From Klebsiella aerogenes KCTC 2190 (GTDB lineage Bacteria > Pseudomonadota > Gammaproteobacteria > Enterobacterales > Enterobacteriaceae), in the NCBI RefSeq assembly GCF_000215745.1, contig NC_015663.1, positions 4,372,779 through 4,436,778 on the forward strand: a stretch of DNA of 64,000 nucleotides, given 5' to 3'. This document shows, piece by piece, positions 1-9,990 of the stretch. The notes beneath the pieces were generated by a model that had not been told where the DNA came from, did not search any database, and saw nothing but the letters and a program-made list of their open reading frames with translations. A program made the position numbers and the translations under genes. How positions within the stretch are numbered: the stretch's first letter is position 1; every line of letters starts with the position of its first letter.

Positions 1-378
1 TGGCGGCTGGCGGTTAACCGGCGGTTAAAAAATCTAGGCATGAGCCAGGCGTCATGGGTGGCGGTGTCAGCTATTGCCCGCAACGAGCAGCCCCTCTCGC
101 AAAGCGAACTGGCGCAGGAACTGGGGGTCGAAAGCGCCACCATCGTCCCGCTCATTAACCGCCTGGTCGAACTTGAACTGGTGGAGCGCGTTAAGCCTGA
201 CAGCGATAAACGTAAGCGTCTGTTGGTTGCCACCGCAAAAGGGATGGCGCTCTTTCATCAGGTGAAAGCGGTCGCCGACGACCTGCGTGAGGAGATCCTC
301 ACCGCCATTACTCCGGAAGAGCGTGAGCAAACCCACCGGGTACTGGAAAAGCTGCTACACGAGGTGGAAAAGAAATAA
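1..378 (+). CDS. MarR-family transcriptional regulator, 5' end cut by window
   Basis: The reading frame is open from base 1, and the residues before the first ATG (position 40) look like the first helix of a MarR protein (Trp-Arg-Leu-Ala-Val-Asn-Arg-Arg-Leu). The gene therefore starts outside the window. A winged helix follows: the segment with SQSELAQELG and SATIVPLINRL is the helix-turn-helix, and DSDKRKRLL is the wing. The stop overlaps the start of the MFS gene (TAATG at 375-379), so it is the first visible gene of an efflux operon. By family habit it would repress that operon and release on binding a pump substrate, probably a phenolic; this is inference. Confidence 0.85.
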   Translation, partial: WRLAVNRRLKNLGMSQASWVAVSAIARNEQPLSQSELAQELGVESATIVPLINRLVELELVERVKPDSDKRKRLLVATAKGMALFHQVKAVADDLREEILTAITPEEREQTHRVLEKLLHEVEKK

Positions 379-2030
379 TGCCTCGTCGCGAAGCTAATCC
401 TTATGTGCCCCACGACTGGGCGCCGCATGAAAAACCGGCGATGCTCGGTTCGCCGTCGACGCCGATCCACAGTACGCCGAAACGCGTCGCTTATGGCATC
501 GTCGGGCTGCTGGTGTGCCTGACCGGCGCGCTGGGTAACGCCGTCGTTACCGCCAACCTGCAGCTGCTGCAGGGCACTTTTGCCGCCTGGTCGACGGAAA
601 TCGCATGGCTGCCGGCGGTCTACGTTATGACTAACGTTTCCATCAACCTGCTGCTGGTGAAATTTCGCCAACAGTTCGGCCTGCGCGCCTTTACCGAAGG
701 CTTCCTGGTACTGTATGTACTGGTCACTTTCTTCCACCTGTTCGTCAACGACCTCAGCTCGGCAATGATGGTGCGCGCGGCGCACGGCATGGTGGCAGCG
801 GCGTTGAGTTCACTGGGAATTTACTATCAGGTGCAGGCCTGGCCGGCGCGCCACCGCCTGAAGGCGTTGACCATCGGTATCACCGGATCGTCGCTGGCGA
901 TCCCCCTGGCGCGTCTGTTCTCGACCGAACTGCTGCAGATTGACGAATGGCGCGGGCTCTACTTCTTTGAGCTCGGCCTGGCGCTGGTGTCGCTCGCCTG
1001 CGTCATCGCGCTGAAACTGCCGCCCAGCGACCGCAAAAAGGTGTTTGAGAAGAAGGACTTTATTACCTTCTTCCTACTGGCTCCCGGTATGGCTTTAGTC
1101 TGCGCGGTCCTGTCGCTGGGCCGTCTGGACTGGTGGTTTGAGGCGCCGTGGCTTGGCTGGTCGCTGGCGGGAGCGGTGGTGCTGATCGTTTCGGCTATCG
1201 CCTTCGAGCATAATCGCACTAACCCGCTGCTTAACACCAAATGGCTTTCCAGCGGCAGTATCCTTCGTCTGGGACTGATTATGTTGCTGATTCGCATCGT
1301 ACTGGCGGAACAGAATACCGGGGTCATCGGTTGGCTGCAGTACGTCGGCTTGCAAAACGAGCAGATGACCAACCTGGCATGGTCGATTTTCGCCGGTATC
1401 GTCTGCGGTATCGTCGCCAGTTGCCTGACGCTTAACCCGCAGCGCCTCTACTGGCCCACCGCGACCGCGCTGGCGTTGATTATGATTGCGTCATTGCTTG
1501 ATAGCCAGTCCACTGCCCTGACCCGTCCGGAACAGTTGATGTTCAGCCAGTTTTTACTAGGCTTCGGCAGCGCCTTCTTCCTCGCGCCGGCCATGCTGGC
1601 GGGAATTGGCGGGGTGATTGCCGACCAGCGGAATCTGGTCAGCTTCTCGGTTCTGTTTGGCATGAGCCAAAATATCGGCGGCCTGCTCGGCTCAGCTATC
1701 CTCGGTACTTTTCAGACCTGGCGCGAAAAATTTCATTCCAGCCAGTTGGCCGATCAGATAACCACGCTAAACCCGCTGATCGTCGAGCGACTGCAGCAGT
1801 ATAGCCAGATGTACCAAAGCCAGATTGGCGACAGCACGCTATTGAACGTGCAGGCTACCACGCTGCTGCAAAACGCCTCGACGCTACAGGCCAATATTCT
1901 CGCCTACAATGACACTTATCTCCTGACGGCGGCGATCTCTGCCGCAACGCTGGTGTGGATTTTCTGGCGCTTAATCAGATTGCGAATCACCGCCCGTATC
2001 GCGTTAAAACGCGCAACCGGCAACAAATAA
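378..2030 (+). CDS. DHA2-type MFS efflux transporter, inner membrane
   Basis: This 550-residue protein has a cytoplasmic N-terminal tail of about 35 residues, followed by many hydrophobic segments consistent with 12-14 transmembrane helices. A large soluble-looking loop near residues 455-500 precedes the last helix. Length and context match the DHA2 drug:H+ antiporter group that pairs with HlyD-type adaptors, as EmrB does with EmrA. It starts on the base that ends the marR stop codon, so translation is probably coupled. The adaptor and outer membrane channel genes follow directly, suggesting a three-part pump that exports from the cytoplasm to the outside. The substrate cannot be read from the sequence. 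Confidence 0.85.
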   Translation: MPRREANPYVPHDWAPHEKPAMLGSPSTPIHSTPKRVAYGIVGLLVCLTGALGNAVVTANLQLLQGTFAAWSTEIAWLPAVYVMTNVSINLLLVKFRQQFGLRAFTEGFLVLYVLVTFFHLFVNDLSSAMMVRAAHGMVAAALSSLGIYYQVQAWPARHRLKALTIGITGSSLAIPLARLFSTELLQIDEWRGLYFFELGLALVSLACVIALKLPPSDRKKVFEKKDFITFFLLAPGMALVCAVLSLGRLDWWFEAPWLGWSLAGAVVLIVSAIAFEHNRTNPLLNTKWLSSGSILRLGLIMLLIRIVLAEQNTGVIGWLQYVGLQNEQMTNLAWSIFAGIVCGIVASCLTLNPQRLYWPTATALALIMIASLLDSQSTALTRPEQLMFSQFLLGFGSAFFLAPAMLAGIGGVIADQRNLVSFSVLFGMSQNIGGLLGSAILGTFQTWREKFHSSQLADQITTLNPLIVERLQQYSQMYQSQIGDSTLLNVQATTLLQNASTLQANILAYNDTYLLTAAISAATLVWIFWRLIRLRITARIALKRATGNK

Positions 2031-2057
2031 TAAGATAATTTTTACTCTGGAGTGGTT

Positions 2058-3143
2058 ATGAGTCAGCAGGACGCGGCCAGGCAACAGGCCAATACCCGAA
2101 ACAACATCCGCGTGGTGTCTATTTTTACCGCCGCGGCGATCGGCATCGTCGGCGTATTGGTTATTCTTTACGCCTGGCAGTTGCCCCCTTTCACCCGGCA
2201 TAGTCAGTTTACCGATAACGCTTACGTGCGTGGTCAGACGACGTTTATCAGCCCGCAGGTTAACGGGTATATCACCGCGGTGAACGTCAAAGATTTCGAT
2301 ACCGTTCAGCCGGGACAGGTGCTGTTCCAGATTGACGATCGCATCTATAAACAGCGGGTGCACCAGGCGCAGGCAACGTTGGCGATGAAACAGGCGGCGC
2401 TGAAAAACAACCAGCAGCAGCGGAAAAGCGCCGAAGCGACGATCGTCAAAAACGAGGCCGCCTTGCAAAACGCCCGCGCGCAGAATCAGAAAACCCAAGC
2501 CGATTTAAAACGCGTACAGGAACTCACCGCGGACGGTTCGTTATCCATTCGCGAACGCGACTCTGCGCGGGCCAGCGCGGCTCAAGGCGCAGCCGATATC
2601 GAACAGGCGAAAGCCACACTGGAGATGTCGCGCCAGGATCTGCAGTCCACTATCGTCAATCGCGATTCGCTGGAGGCCGATGTGGCCAGCGCCAAAGCGG
2701 CGCTGGAGCTTGCCGAAATCGACCTGCAGAATACGCGGATTATCGCCCCGACGGCCGGGCAACTGGGGCAGATCTCCGTACGCCTCGGCGCCTATGTCAG
2801 CGCCGGTACGCATTTGACCTCGCTGGTACCGCCTCAGCACTGGGTTATCGCCAACCTGAAAGAGACACAGCTCGCCGAGGTGCGCGTCGGCCAGCCGGTC
2901 ACCTTCTCGGTCGATGCGTTGAACAGCGAAACCTTCCACGGCAAAGTACAAAGTATTTCGCCAGCAACCGGCGTCGAATTCAGCGCGATCTCGCCGGATA
3001 ACGCGACCGGCAACTTTGTCAAAATCGCCCAACGGATCCCTGTCCGTATCGCGGTCGATGAGGGGCAGAAAAACAGCTATCGTCTGCGTCCGGGGATGTC
3101 GGTGCAGGTGACGATTGATACCCGCGCGGAGAATAAACAATGA
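2058..3143 (+). CDS. HlyD/EmrA-type membrane fusion protein of tripartite pump
   Basis: The product has a short cytoplasmic N-terminus and one transmembrane helix (about residues 20-42). A biotinyl-lipoyl-like half motif follows (SPQVNGYITAVNV), then a long Gln/Ala-rich coiled-coil hairpin (about 95-205), the second lipoyl half (IIAPTAGQLGQISVRLG) and a beta-barrel domain. This is the EmrA layout, a periplasmic adaptor bridging pump and outer membrane channel. The ATG at 2058 is preferred over the GTG at 2052 because CTGGAG at 2047-2052 is a well-spaced ribosome site. The gene's end overlaps the next start by four bases (ATGA at 3140-3143). Confidence 0.88.
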   Translation: MSQQDAARQQANTRNNIRVVSIFTAAAIGIVGVLVILYAWQLPPFTRHSQFTDNAYVRGQTTFISPQVNGYITAVNVKDFDTVQPGQVLFQIDDRIYKQRVHQAQATLAMKQAALKNNQQQRKSAEATIVKNEAALQNARAQNQKTQADLKRVQELTADGSLSIRERDSARASAAQGAADIEQAKATLEMSRQDLQSTIVNRDSLEADVASAKAALELAEIDLQNTRIIAPTAGQLGQISVRLGAYVSAGTHLTSLVPPQHWVIANLKETQLAEVRVGQPVTFSVDALNSETFHGKVQSISPATGVEFSAISPDNATGNFVKIAQRIPVRIAVDEGQKNSYRLRPGMSVQVTIDTRAENKQ

Positions 3144-4519
3144 TCCGCCCGTTAACCCTTGCCGTGGCGCTGGCGCTGGTCGGTTGTCAGTCTGCCGATG
3201 TACCACGTGCGGAGCCCACGCTGGCGATCCCGGCCGCCTGGCGTGCCGATGTGGGTCCTTCCAGCCCGGTGGAAGGCGTGTGGTGGCGCAATTTTCACGA
3301 TAGCGCGCTTAATCAGTATGTCGATCGGGCGTTGCGCTACAACAGCGACGTCCTGATCGCCCGCGAGCGGGTTAACGAGTATCAGGCGCGCGCGTACGCT
3401 GCTGATAGCAGCTTATTCCCCTCGCTTGATGCCAGCCTGACCGGTACCCGCGCTCGCGCACAGTCCGCCGCGACCGGTCTGCCCATCCACAGCACGCTGT
3501 ACAAAGGGGGCCTGACCGCCAGCTATGACGTCGATATTTGGGGGGCCAACCGCAGCGCCGCCAGCGCCGCCGAAGCCAGCCTTGAAGCGCAGAAAGCCGC
3601 TGCCGCTGCCGCTAATCTGACCGTGGCGACATCGGTCGCCGTCGGCTACGTCACCTTGTTGTCATTAGACGAGCAGTTGCGGGTCACCCGCCAAACGCTG
3701 AAATCGCGAGAAGATGCGTGGAATCTGGCTAAACGGCAGTATGAAACCGGCTATACCTCGCGCCTGGAACTCATGCAGGCGGATTCCGAACTGCGCTCGA
3801 CGCGGGCGCAGATCCCGCCATTGCAGCATCAAATCGCGCAACAAGAGAACGCCCTGAGCGTTCTCTTGGGCGACAATCCCGGTGCGGTAAAACGTAACGA
3901 GTTCGCACAACTTAGCCCGCTACGCCTGCCCTCACAGCTACCCTCGACGCTAATGAGCCGCCGTCCGGACATTGTGCAAGCTCAACGCCAACTGGTGGCC
4001 GCTGATGCCACCCTTGCGTCGTCGCAGGCGCAGTTGCTGCCTTCCATCAACCTGACCGCCACCGGCAGCCTGCAGGACAGAACGCTGCCGGATCTGCTCG
4101 ACAACCCGCTGCGGTTATGGAGCCTTGGCGGCAGTATTCTGGCGCCGTTACTCAACCGCCAGGCGCTAAATGCGCAGGTTGATGTCTCGATGGCCCAGCG
4201 CAATCAGGCGTTATACGGATATGAGAAAACCGTACGCGGCGCGTTCAAAGAGGTGAACGATAGCCTGGATGCCATCAGCCGCTACGGCGAACAGTTAAGC
4301 GAGCTCCAGGAGCAGGAATCGGTCGCCGCAGAAACGTTGCGTATCGCGCAGAACCGCTATCGTAACGGCTATTCTTCTTATCTGGACGTGTTGGATGCGC
4401 AAAGAACGTTGTTCTCCACTCAATTAAGCGTGGTGCAGGTGAAAAATAATCTTCTGCTGGCGCAGATTGATTTGTACCGGGCGCTGGGAGGCGGCTGGTC
4501 TGACTCATCAGGGAGCTAA
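3140..4519 (+). CDS. NodT-type outer membrane efflux lipoprotein (TolC superfamily)
   Basis: This 459-residue protein starts with a short signal peptide and a lipobox-like LVGC around residue 16, so it is probably acylated. Two repeated TolC-type domains follow. The first contains the Trp-Trp-Arg-Asn-Phe segment near residue 50, and each repeat has long helices with Ala/Gln-rich stretches (about 135-235 and 345-450). The motif around SRRPDIVQAQRQL is typical of NodT/OprM-like outer membrane factors. It overlaps the adaptor gene by four bases and abuts the methyltransferase gene. The role is to complete the export channel across the outer membrane. Confidence 0.88.
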   Translation: MIRPLTLAVALALVGCQSADVPRAEPTLAIPAAWRADVGPSSPVEGVWWRNFHDSALNQYVDRALRYNSDVLIARERVNEYQARAYAADSSLFPSLDASLTGTRARAQSAATGLPIHSTLYKGGLTASYDVDIWGANRSAASAAEASLEAQKAAAAAANLTVATSVAVGYVTLLSLDEQLRVTRQTLKSREDAWNLAKRQYETGYTSRLELMQADSELRSTRAQIPPLQHQIAQQENALSVLLGDNPGAVKRNEFAQLSPLRLPSQLPSTLMSRRPDIVQAQRQLVAADATLASSQAQLLPSINLTATGSLQDRTLPDLLDNPLRLWSLGGSILAPLLNRQALNAQVDVSMAQRNQALYGYEKTVRGAFKEVNDSLDAISRYGEQLSELQEQESVAAETLRIAQNRYRNGYSSYLDVLDAQRTLFSTQLSVVQVKNNLLLAQIDLYRALGGGWSDSSGS

Positions 4520-5194
4520 ATGGGGAAGCGTCATATGCAACAACAGTGGTCGGCAGTAGACAATTATTTGATTGAGGCCTTAATCCCCGGCGATCCTATG
4601 CTCGATCGGGTACTGGAAAACAACCATCGAGCCGGGCTGCCGGCACACGATGTCGCCGCCAATCAGGGGCAGTTTCTCGCCCTGCTGGTAAGGCTTACCC
4701 AGGCTAAGCGGATACTGGAGATCGGTACTCTCGGCGGCTATAGCACCATCTGGATGGCGCGCGAGCTTCCTGCCGACGGCCAACTACTCACGCTGGAGGC
4801 CGACGCGCATCATGCCCTGGTGGCGCGGGAGAATCTGCAGCTGGCGGGCGTTGACCAGCGGGTCACGCTGCGGGAGGGGCCGGCGCTACAGTCTCTGGAG
4901 GCGCTTGGCGAATGTCCCGCTTTCGACCTGATCTTCATCGATGCCGATAAGCCGAATAATCCCCATTATCTGCGCTGGGCGCTACGTTATTCCCGCCCAG
5001 GAACCTTAATTATTGGCGATAACGTGGTACGCGACGGTGAAGTGGTCAACCCACAGAGCGCCGACGAGCGCGTTCAGGGCGTGCGTCAATTCATTGAGAT
5101 GATGGGCGCCGAGCCACGGTTGACGGCAACGGCGCTGCAGACCGTGGGCACTAAAGGCTGGGACGGCTTTACTCTGGCGTGGGTAAACGCTTAA
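4520..5194 (+). CDS. Class I SAM-dependent O-methyltransferase (catechol/caffeoyl-CoA type)
   Basis: The product is about 220 residues with the SAM-binding signature ILEIGTLGGYSTIWMA (around residues 65-80), an acidic ribose-binding strand (LLTLEADAHHA) and the metal-site motif IFIDADKPN (around 137-146). This matches the metal-dependent catechol or caffeoyl-CoA O-methyltransferase family. The first ATG directly follows the channel gene's stop. An in-frame ATG at 4535 has a better ribosome site (GGGGAAG at 4523-4529) and may be the true start. Its place as last gene of an efflux operon suggests it methylates catechol-like compounds that the pump also handles; that link is inference. Confidence 0.85.
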   Translation: MGKRHMQQQWSAVDNYLIEALIPGDPMLDRVLENNHRAGLPAHDVAANQGQFLALLVRLTQAKRILEIGTLGGYSTIWMARELPADGQLLTLEADAHHALVARENLQLAGVDQRVTLREGPALQSLEALGECPAFDLIFIDADKPNNPHYLRWALRYSRPGTLIIGDNVVRDGEVVNPQSADERVQGVRQFIEMMGAEPRLTATALQTVGTKGWDGFTLAWVNA

Positions 5195-5198
5195 GCGA

Positions 5199-5230
5199 GT
5201 AGCCCCGGTAAGCGCAGCGCCACCGGGGAC
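5199..5230. repeat. REP-like palindromic element, possible terminator
   Basis: The sequence has arms CCCCGG (5203-5208) and CCGGGG (5223-5228) around the core TAAGCGCAGCGCCA. A near-identical core (TAAGCGTAGCGCCA) occurs at 27776-27805, also between genes. Both fit the short GC-rich REP palindromes of enterobacteria. It sits between the convergent methyltransferase and hrpA genes, where it could stop or protect either transcript. There is no T-run, so classical termination is doubtful. Confidence 0.6.
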
Positions 5231-5241
5231 AACCAGCCAGG

Positions 5242-8200
5242 CTACGGCGTAATTTGCTCCATCGCCTGCAACACGCGTTTGTCCGAGATCGGATACGGGG
5301 TACCCAACTGCTGAGCAAAGAAGCTGACGCGCAGCTCTTCGATCATCCAGCGGATCTCCTGTACGTCGTCGTCATCGCGGCGATTCGGCGGCAGCTTATT
5401 CAACCACTGCTGCCACGCCTGTTGCACGCTCTCGACTTTTAGCATCTGCGCGCGGTCACGATGCGGGTCGATTGCCAGTTTCTCAAGACGCTTTTCAATT
5501 GCCTGCAGATAACGCAGCGTATCGCCGAGGCGGCGGAAACCGTTGCCGGTAACAAAGCCGCGATAAACCAGACCCGCCATCTGCGCTTTAATATCCGACA
5601 GCCCCAGGGCCATCGTCATATCTACCCGCCCTTTCAGACGCTTATTGATGTTAAATACCGCCGTCAGGATCTGCTCGACCTGCTTCGCGATATCGACCAC
5701 CGTGTCGTTCAGTTCGGCGCGCACTTTATCGTGCAGTTTACTAAAGCCCTCTTCGGTCCACACCGGGCCGCCGGCTTCATCGATAAGCTTGTCAACACCA
5801 CAGGAGATGCAGTCGTCAATCAAATCCAGCACCTTGCCATAAGGGTTGAAATAGAGTCCCAATTTGGCTTTGTTGGGCAGTTTCTCGTGCAGATACTTAA
5901 TCGGCGACGGAATATTGAGCAACAGTAAACGGCGCAGACCACGCCACATCGCCTGCTGCTGTTCCTGTGGATTATCAAACAGTTTGATGGCAACGCTGTC
6001 ACGCTCGTCCACCAGCGCCGGCCAGGCTTTCACCTTATAATTACCGCGCTTCTGTTCGTAACTCTCCGCCAGGGTGCCGAAACTCCAGATATGCAGCCCG
6101 CTCTGTTCAATACCATCGTCGGCCACCGCCGATAACGTCTCCTGAACTTTACCTTTGAGCGCGTCTTTTAAGACCTGCAGAGAGCGTCCTTCCTGCAGTT
6201 TCTTATTTTTGTCATCCACCACCCGGAAAGTGATTTTCAGGTGATCGGGCACCTGATCCCACTGCCAGGATTCGCGGTCGATGGTCACGCCGGTCATTTT
6301 ACGCAGCTCACGCTCCAGCGAATCCAGTAGCGGCAACGCCAGCGGCGACGCGCGGCCTAAAAATGCCTCGGCGTAATTAGGCGCCGGGACGAAATTACGC
6401 CGAACGGGTTTCGGCAACGATTTGATTAATGCGATGACCAGCTCGCGACGCAGGCCAGGGATCTGCCATTCAAACCCGGCTTCCTCTACCTGGTTGAGCA
6501 GCGGCAGCGGAATATGAACCGTTACGCCATCAGCATCCGCACCAGGTTCAAACTGATAGCTAAGACGCAGTTTAAGATTGCCCTGATGCCAGAAATTCGG
6601 GTAGTCCAGTTTACTGACCTGCTCCGCCCCCTCTTTAATCAGCATGCTCTTTTCAAAATTGAGCAAGTCTGGCGTTTCACGGCTGGCCTGCTTCCACCAC
6701 TTATCAAAGTGGCGAGCGGAGATAACATCGTGGCTAATGCGCTGGTCGTAAAACTCGAACATCGTCTCGTCATCCACCAGGATGTCGCGACGGCGCGACT
6801 TATGCTCCAGCTCTTCGATTTCAGCGCGCAGCTTCAGGTTATCGCGGAAGAAAGCATGCCGCGTCTGCCAGTCGCCCTCTACCAGCGCGTGGCGGATGAA
6901 CAGCTCACGACACAGCGCCGGGTCAATCTGGCTATAGTTGACCTTACGCGCGGCGACGATTGGCAGACCGTAGACGGTGACCTTTTCTGTCGCCATTACC
7001 GCGCCCTGCGACCGCTCCCAGTGCGGTTCACTGTATGAACGTTTAATCAGATGCTGGGCCACCGGCTCGACCCACTCCGGCTCAATGCGGGCGGCAATGC
7101 GCCCCCACAGGCGGCTGGTCTCCACCAGTTCCGCAACCATCGTCCACTTCGGCGGCTTCTTGAATAGACCAGAGCCGGGGAAGATAGAGAACCGCGCATT
7201 ACGGGCGCCGGTATACTCCTGTTTATCGGAGTCCTTCATCCCGATATGCGACAACAAACCGGTCAGCAGCGCGGTATGAATTTCACGGTACTCCGCTGGC
7301 TCGCTGTTGATCGGCAGGCCGAGTTCTTTCACTACCTGGCGCAGTTGGGTGTAAATATCCTGCCATTCACGCACGCGTAAATAGTTGAGGAAATCCACCC
7401 GGCACTGGCGGCGGAACTGATTCGAAGAGAGCGCCTTTTGTTGTTCGCCGAGATAGTTCCACAAATTGACAAACGCAAGGAAATCAGACTCTTTATCGTG
7501 GAAGCGACGATGCTTTTCATCGGATGCCTGCTGCTTGTCCATGGGGCGCTCGCGCGGATCCTGAATCGACAGCGCGGAAGTGATGATCATCGCTTCACGC
7601 ACGCAGCCATGTTTCTGCGCTTCCAGCACCATCCGTGCCAGACGCGGATCCACCGGTAGCTGGCTGAGCTGGCGGCCCAGCGGGGTCAGCTTATAGGCCG
7701 TTGCCTGCTCATCGGTGGTGATGGCGCCAAGCTCTTCCAGCAGACGAACGCCATCCTGGATGTTGCGCTTATCCGGCGCTTCGACAAACGGAAACGCGGC
7801 GATATCGCCCAGCCCCAGAGCGGTCATTTGCAGAATGACCGAGGCCAGATTGGTACGCAGAATTTCCGGGTCGGTAAATTCCGGCCGCGACAGGAAATCA
7901 TCTTCCGAGTAAAGACGAATACAGATGCCTTCAGACACACGTCCGCAACGGCCTTTACGCTGATTAGCGGAGGCCTGTGATACTGGCTCGATAGGCAGGC
8001 GCTGCACTTTTGTACGGTAGCTGTAGCGACTGATGCGAGCGGTACCCGGATCGATAACGTATTTGATGCCCGGAACCGTCAACGAGGTTTCGGCAACGTT
8101 GGTTGCCAGGACAATACGCCGCCCGCTATGGGACTGGAAGACCCGGTTTTGCTCACTATTGGATAAACGAGCATACAGCGGCAGCACTTCGGTGTGACGC

Positions 8201-9144
8201 AGATTGAGCTTATTCAACGCCTCGGCGGTATCGCGGATTTCCCGCTCGCCGCTCATAAAGATCAGGATATCGCCGGTGCTTTCACGCCCCAGTTCATCGA
8301 CGGCATCAAAAATCGCCTGTAGCTGATCGCGTTCGCTATCGTCCGCCTCTTCAACAATGGGACGATAACGTACTTCCACCGGGTAAGTCCGCCCGGAAAC
8401 TTCGATAATCGGCGCATGATTAAAGTGGCGCGAGAAACGTTCCGGGTCGATGGTTGCCGAGGTAATGATGATTTTCAGGTCCGGGCGGCGCGGCAGGAGC
8501 TCTTTCAGATAGCCCAGCAGAAAATCAATGTTCAGACTGCGCTCGTGCGCCTCATCAATAATGATGGTGTCATACTGCATCAGCAGGCGATCCTGCTGGA
8601 TTTCCGCCAGCAGGATACCGTCGGTCATCAGCTTAACCATGGTGTTTTCGCTGACGTGGTCGCTGAAGCGGACTTTATAACCGATACAGCCGCCCGGCTC
8701 GCTCTGAAGCTCTTCGGCAATACGGTTAGCGACGGTTCGCGCCGCCAGTCGACGCGGCTGGGTGTGGCCAATCAGGCCTTTCAGGCCGCGCCCCAGCTCC
8801 ATGCAGATTTTGGGTAGCTGAGTGGTTTTACCTGAACCGGTTTCACCGGCGACGATCACCACCTGGTGATCGCGCACCGCCTCGAGAATCTCTTGTTTTT
8901 TCTGGCTAACCGGCAGGTTTTCCGGATAGGTGATTGCCGGACGCGCGGCTTCGCGTAGCAGGACTTTCCCTGCTGCCTGTTCTATCTCCCGCGCCATCTC
9001 GTGCAGAATGGCCTGCTGGGCATCAGGATTTTTAACCTTCTTTGCGCCATGCAGGCGGCGGCTATAGCGCGATTTATCGCGCAGCATCAGACCATCGAGC
9101 CGTTCATAGAGCTGCGAGAAAGTGATTTTTTGTTGTTCTGTCAT
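5242..9144 (-). CDS. hrpA: DEAH-box ATP-dependent RNA helicase HrpA
   Basis: This 1300-residue protein aligns closely, from memory, with E. coli HrpA. Near the N-terminus are Walker A (GETGSGKTTQLPK, about residue 85), the DEAH box (IIIDEAHERS), the SAT motif and motif VI (QRKGRCGR). Helicase-associated and OB-fold regions follow, then a long HrpA-specific C-terminus. HrpA unwinds structured mRNA and helps resolve stalled or collided ribosomes. The start MTEQQKITF at 9144 was chosen over an upstream in-frame ATG (9183) because it matches the known protein start and length. It is divergent from azoR. Confidence 0.96.
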   Translation of the reverse strand: MTEQQKITFSQLYERLDGLMLRDKSRYSRRLHGAKKVKNPDAQQAILHEMAREIEQAAGKVLLREAARPAITYPENLPVSQKKQEILEAVRDHQVVIVAGETGSGKTTQLPKICMELGRGLKGLIGHTQPRRLAARTVANRIAEELQSEPGGCIGYKVRFSDHVSENTMVKLMTDGILLAEIQQDRLLMQYDTIIIDEAHERSLNIDFLLGYLKELLPRRPDLKIIITSATIDPERFSRHFNHAPIIEVSGRTYPVEVRYRPIVEEADDSERDQLQAIFDAVDELGRESTGDILIFMSGEREIRDTAEALNKLNLRHTEVLPLYARLSNSEQNRVFQSHSGRRIVLATNVAETSLTVPGIKYVIDPGTARISRYSYRTKVQRLPIEPVSQASANQRKGRCGRVSEGICIRLYSEDDFLSRPEFTDPEILRTNLASVILQMTALGLGDIAAFPFVEAPDKRNIQDGVRLLEELGAITTDEQATAYKLTPLGRQLSQLPVDPRLARMVLEAQKHGCVREAMIITSALSIQDPRERPMDKQQASDEKHRRFHDKESDFLAFVNLWNYLGEQQKALSSNQFRRQCRVDFLNYLRVREWQDIYTQLRQVVKELGLPINSEPAEYREIHTALLTGLLSHIGMKDSDKQEYTGARNARFSIFPGSGLFKKPPKWTMVAELVETSRLWGRIAARIEPEWVEPVAQHLIKRSYSEPHWERSQGAVMATEKVTVYGLPIVAARKVNYSQIDPALCRELFIRHALVEGDWQTRHAFFRDNLKLRAEIEELEHKSRRRDILVDDETMFEFYDQRISHDVISARHFDKWWKQASRETPDLLNFEKSMLIKEGAEQVSKLDYPNFWHQGNLKLRLSYQFEPGADADGVTVHIPLPLLNQVEEAGFEWQIPGLRRELVIALIKSLPKPVRRNFVPAPNYAEAFLGRASPLALPLLDSLERELRKMTGVTIDRESWQWDQVPDHLKITFRVVDDKNKKLQEGRSLQVLKDALKGKVQETLSAVADDGIEQSGLHIWSFGTLAESYEQKRGNYKVKAWPALVDERDSVAIKLFDNPQEQQQAMWRGLRRLLLLNIPSPIKYLHEKLPNKAKLGLYFNPYGKVLDLIDDCISCGVDKLIDEAGGPVWTEEGFSKLHDKVRAELNDTVVDIAKQVEQILTAVFNINKRLKGRVDMTMALGLSDIKAQMAGLVYRGFVTGNGFRRLGDTLRYLQAIEKRLEKLAIDPHRDRAQMLKVESVQQAWQQWLNKLPPNRRDDDDVQEIRWMIEELRVSFFAQQLGTPYPISDKRVLQAMEQITP

Positions 9145-9225
9145 AACGTTATCGGGCAGCGCTCTGCCGGAAAAATCTCTCATGAAATATTGCTGTAGAT
9201 TACCACATCTGTAGAACTCATGCCT

Positions 9226-9244
9226 TGTTCAAAAAAATTGAACA
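9226..9244. promoter_or_regulatory. Inverted repeat in hrpA-azoR intergenic region, possible operator
   Basis: The arms TGTTCAA (9226-9232) and TTGAACA (9238-9244) form a perfect 7-bp inverted repeat around five A residues. It lies about 100 bases upstream of azoR and 80 bases from the hrpA start, between divergent genes. The symmetry suggests a dimeric regulator site controlling the azoreductase gene. I could not match it to a named regulator. Confidence 0.4.
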
Positions 9245-9333
9245 TAGGATTCGATATATTGCGCTATCTCTGCGGCATGATTGTGAATACAGTGTCAACA
9301 AGCACCAGGGCATTGACCCGTCAATCACATTAA

Positions 9334-9951
<618 letters not shown>

Positions 9952-9957
9952 TATTTG

Positions 9958-9990
9958 ACTCCTCTCGCTGCCTGCGGGAGGAGAGTTTTA
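9958..9990. terminator. Terminator hairpin between convergent azoR and GFA gene
   Basis: A stem of about 10 bp with one mismatch (arms around 9959-9968 and 9973-9982) is followed by TTTT. It lies directly after azoR and overlaps the end of the convergent GFA-type gene, so it may act for azoR mainly. Confidence 0.6.
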
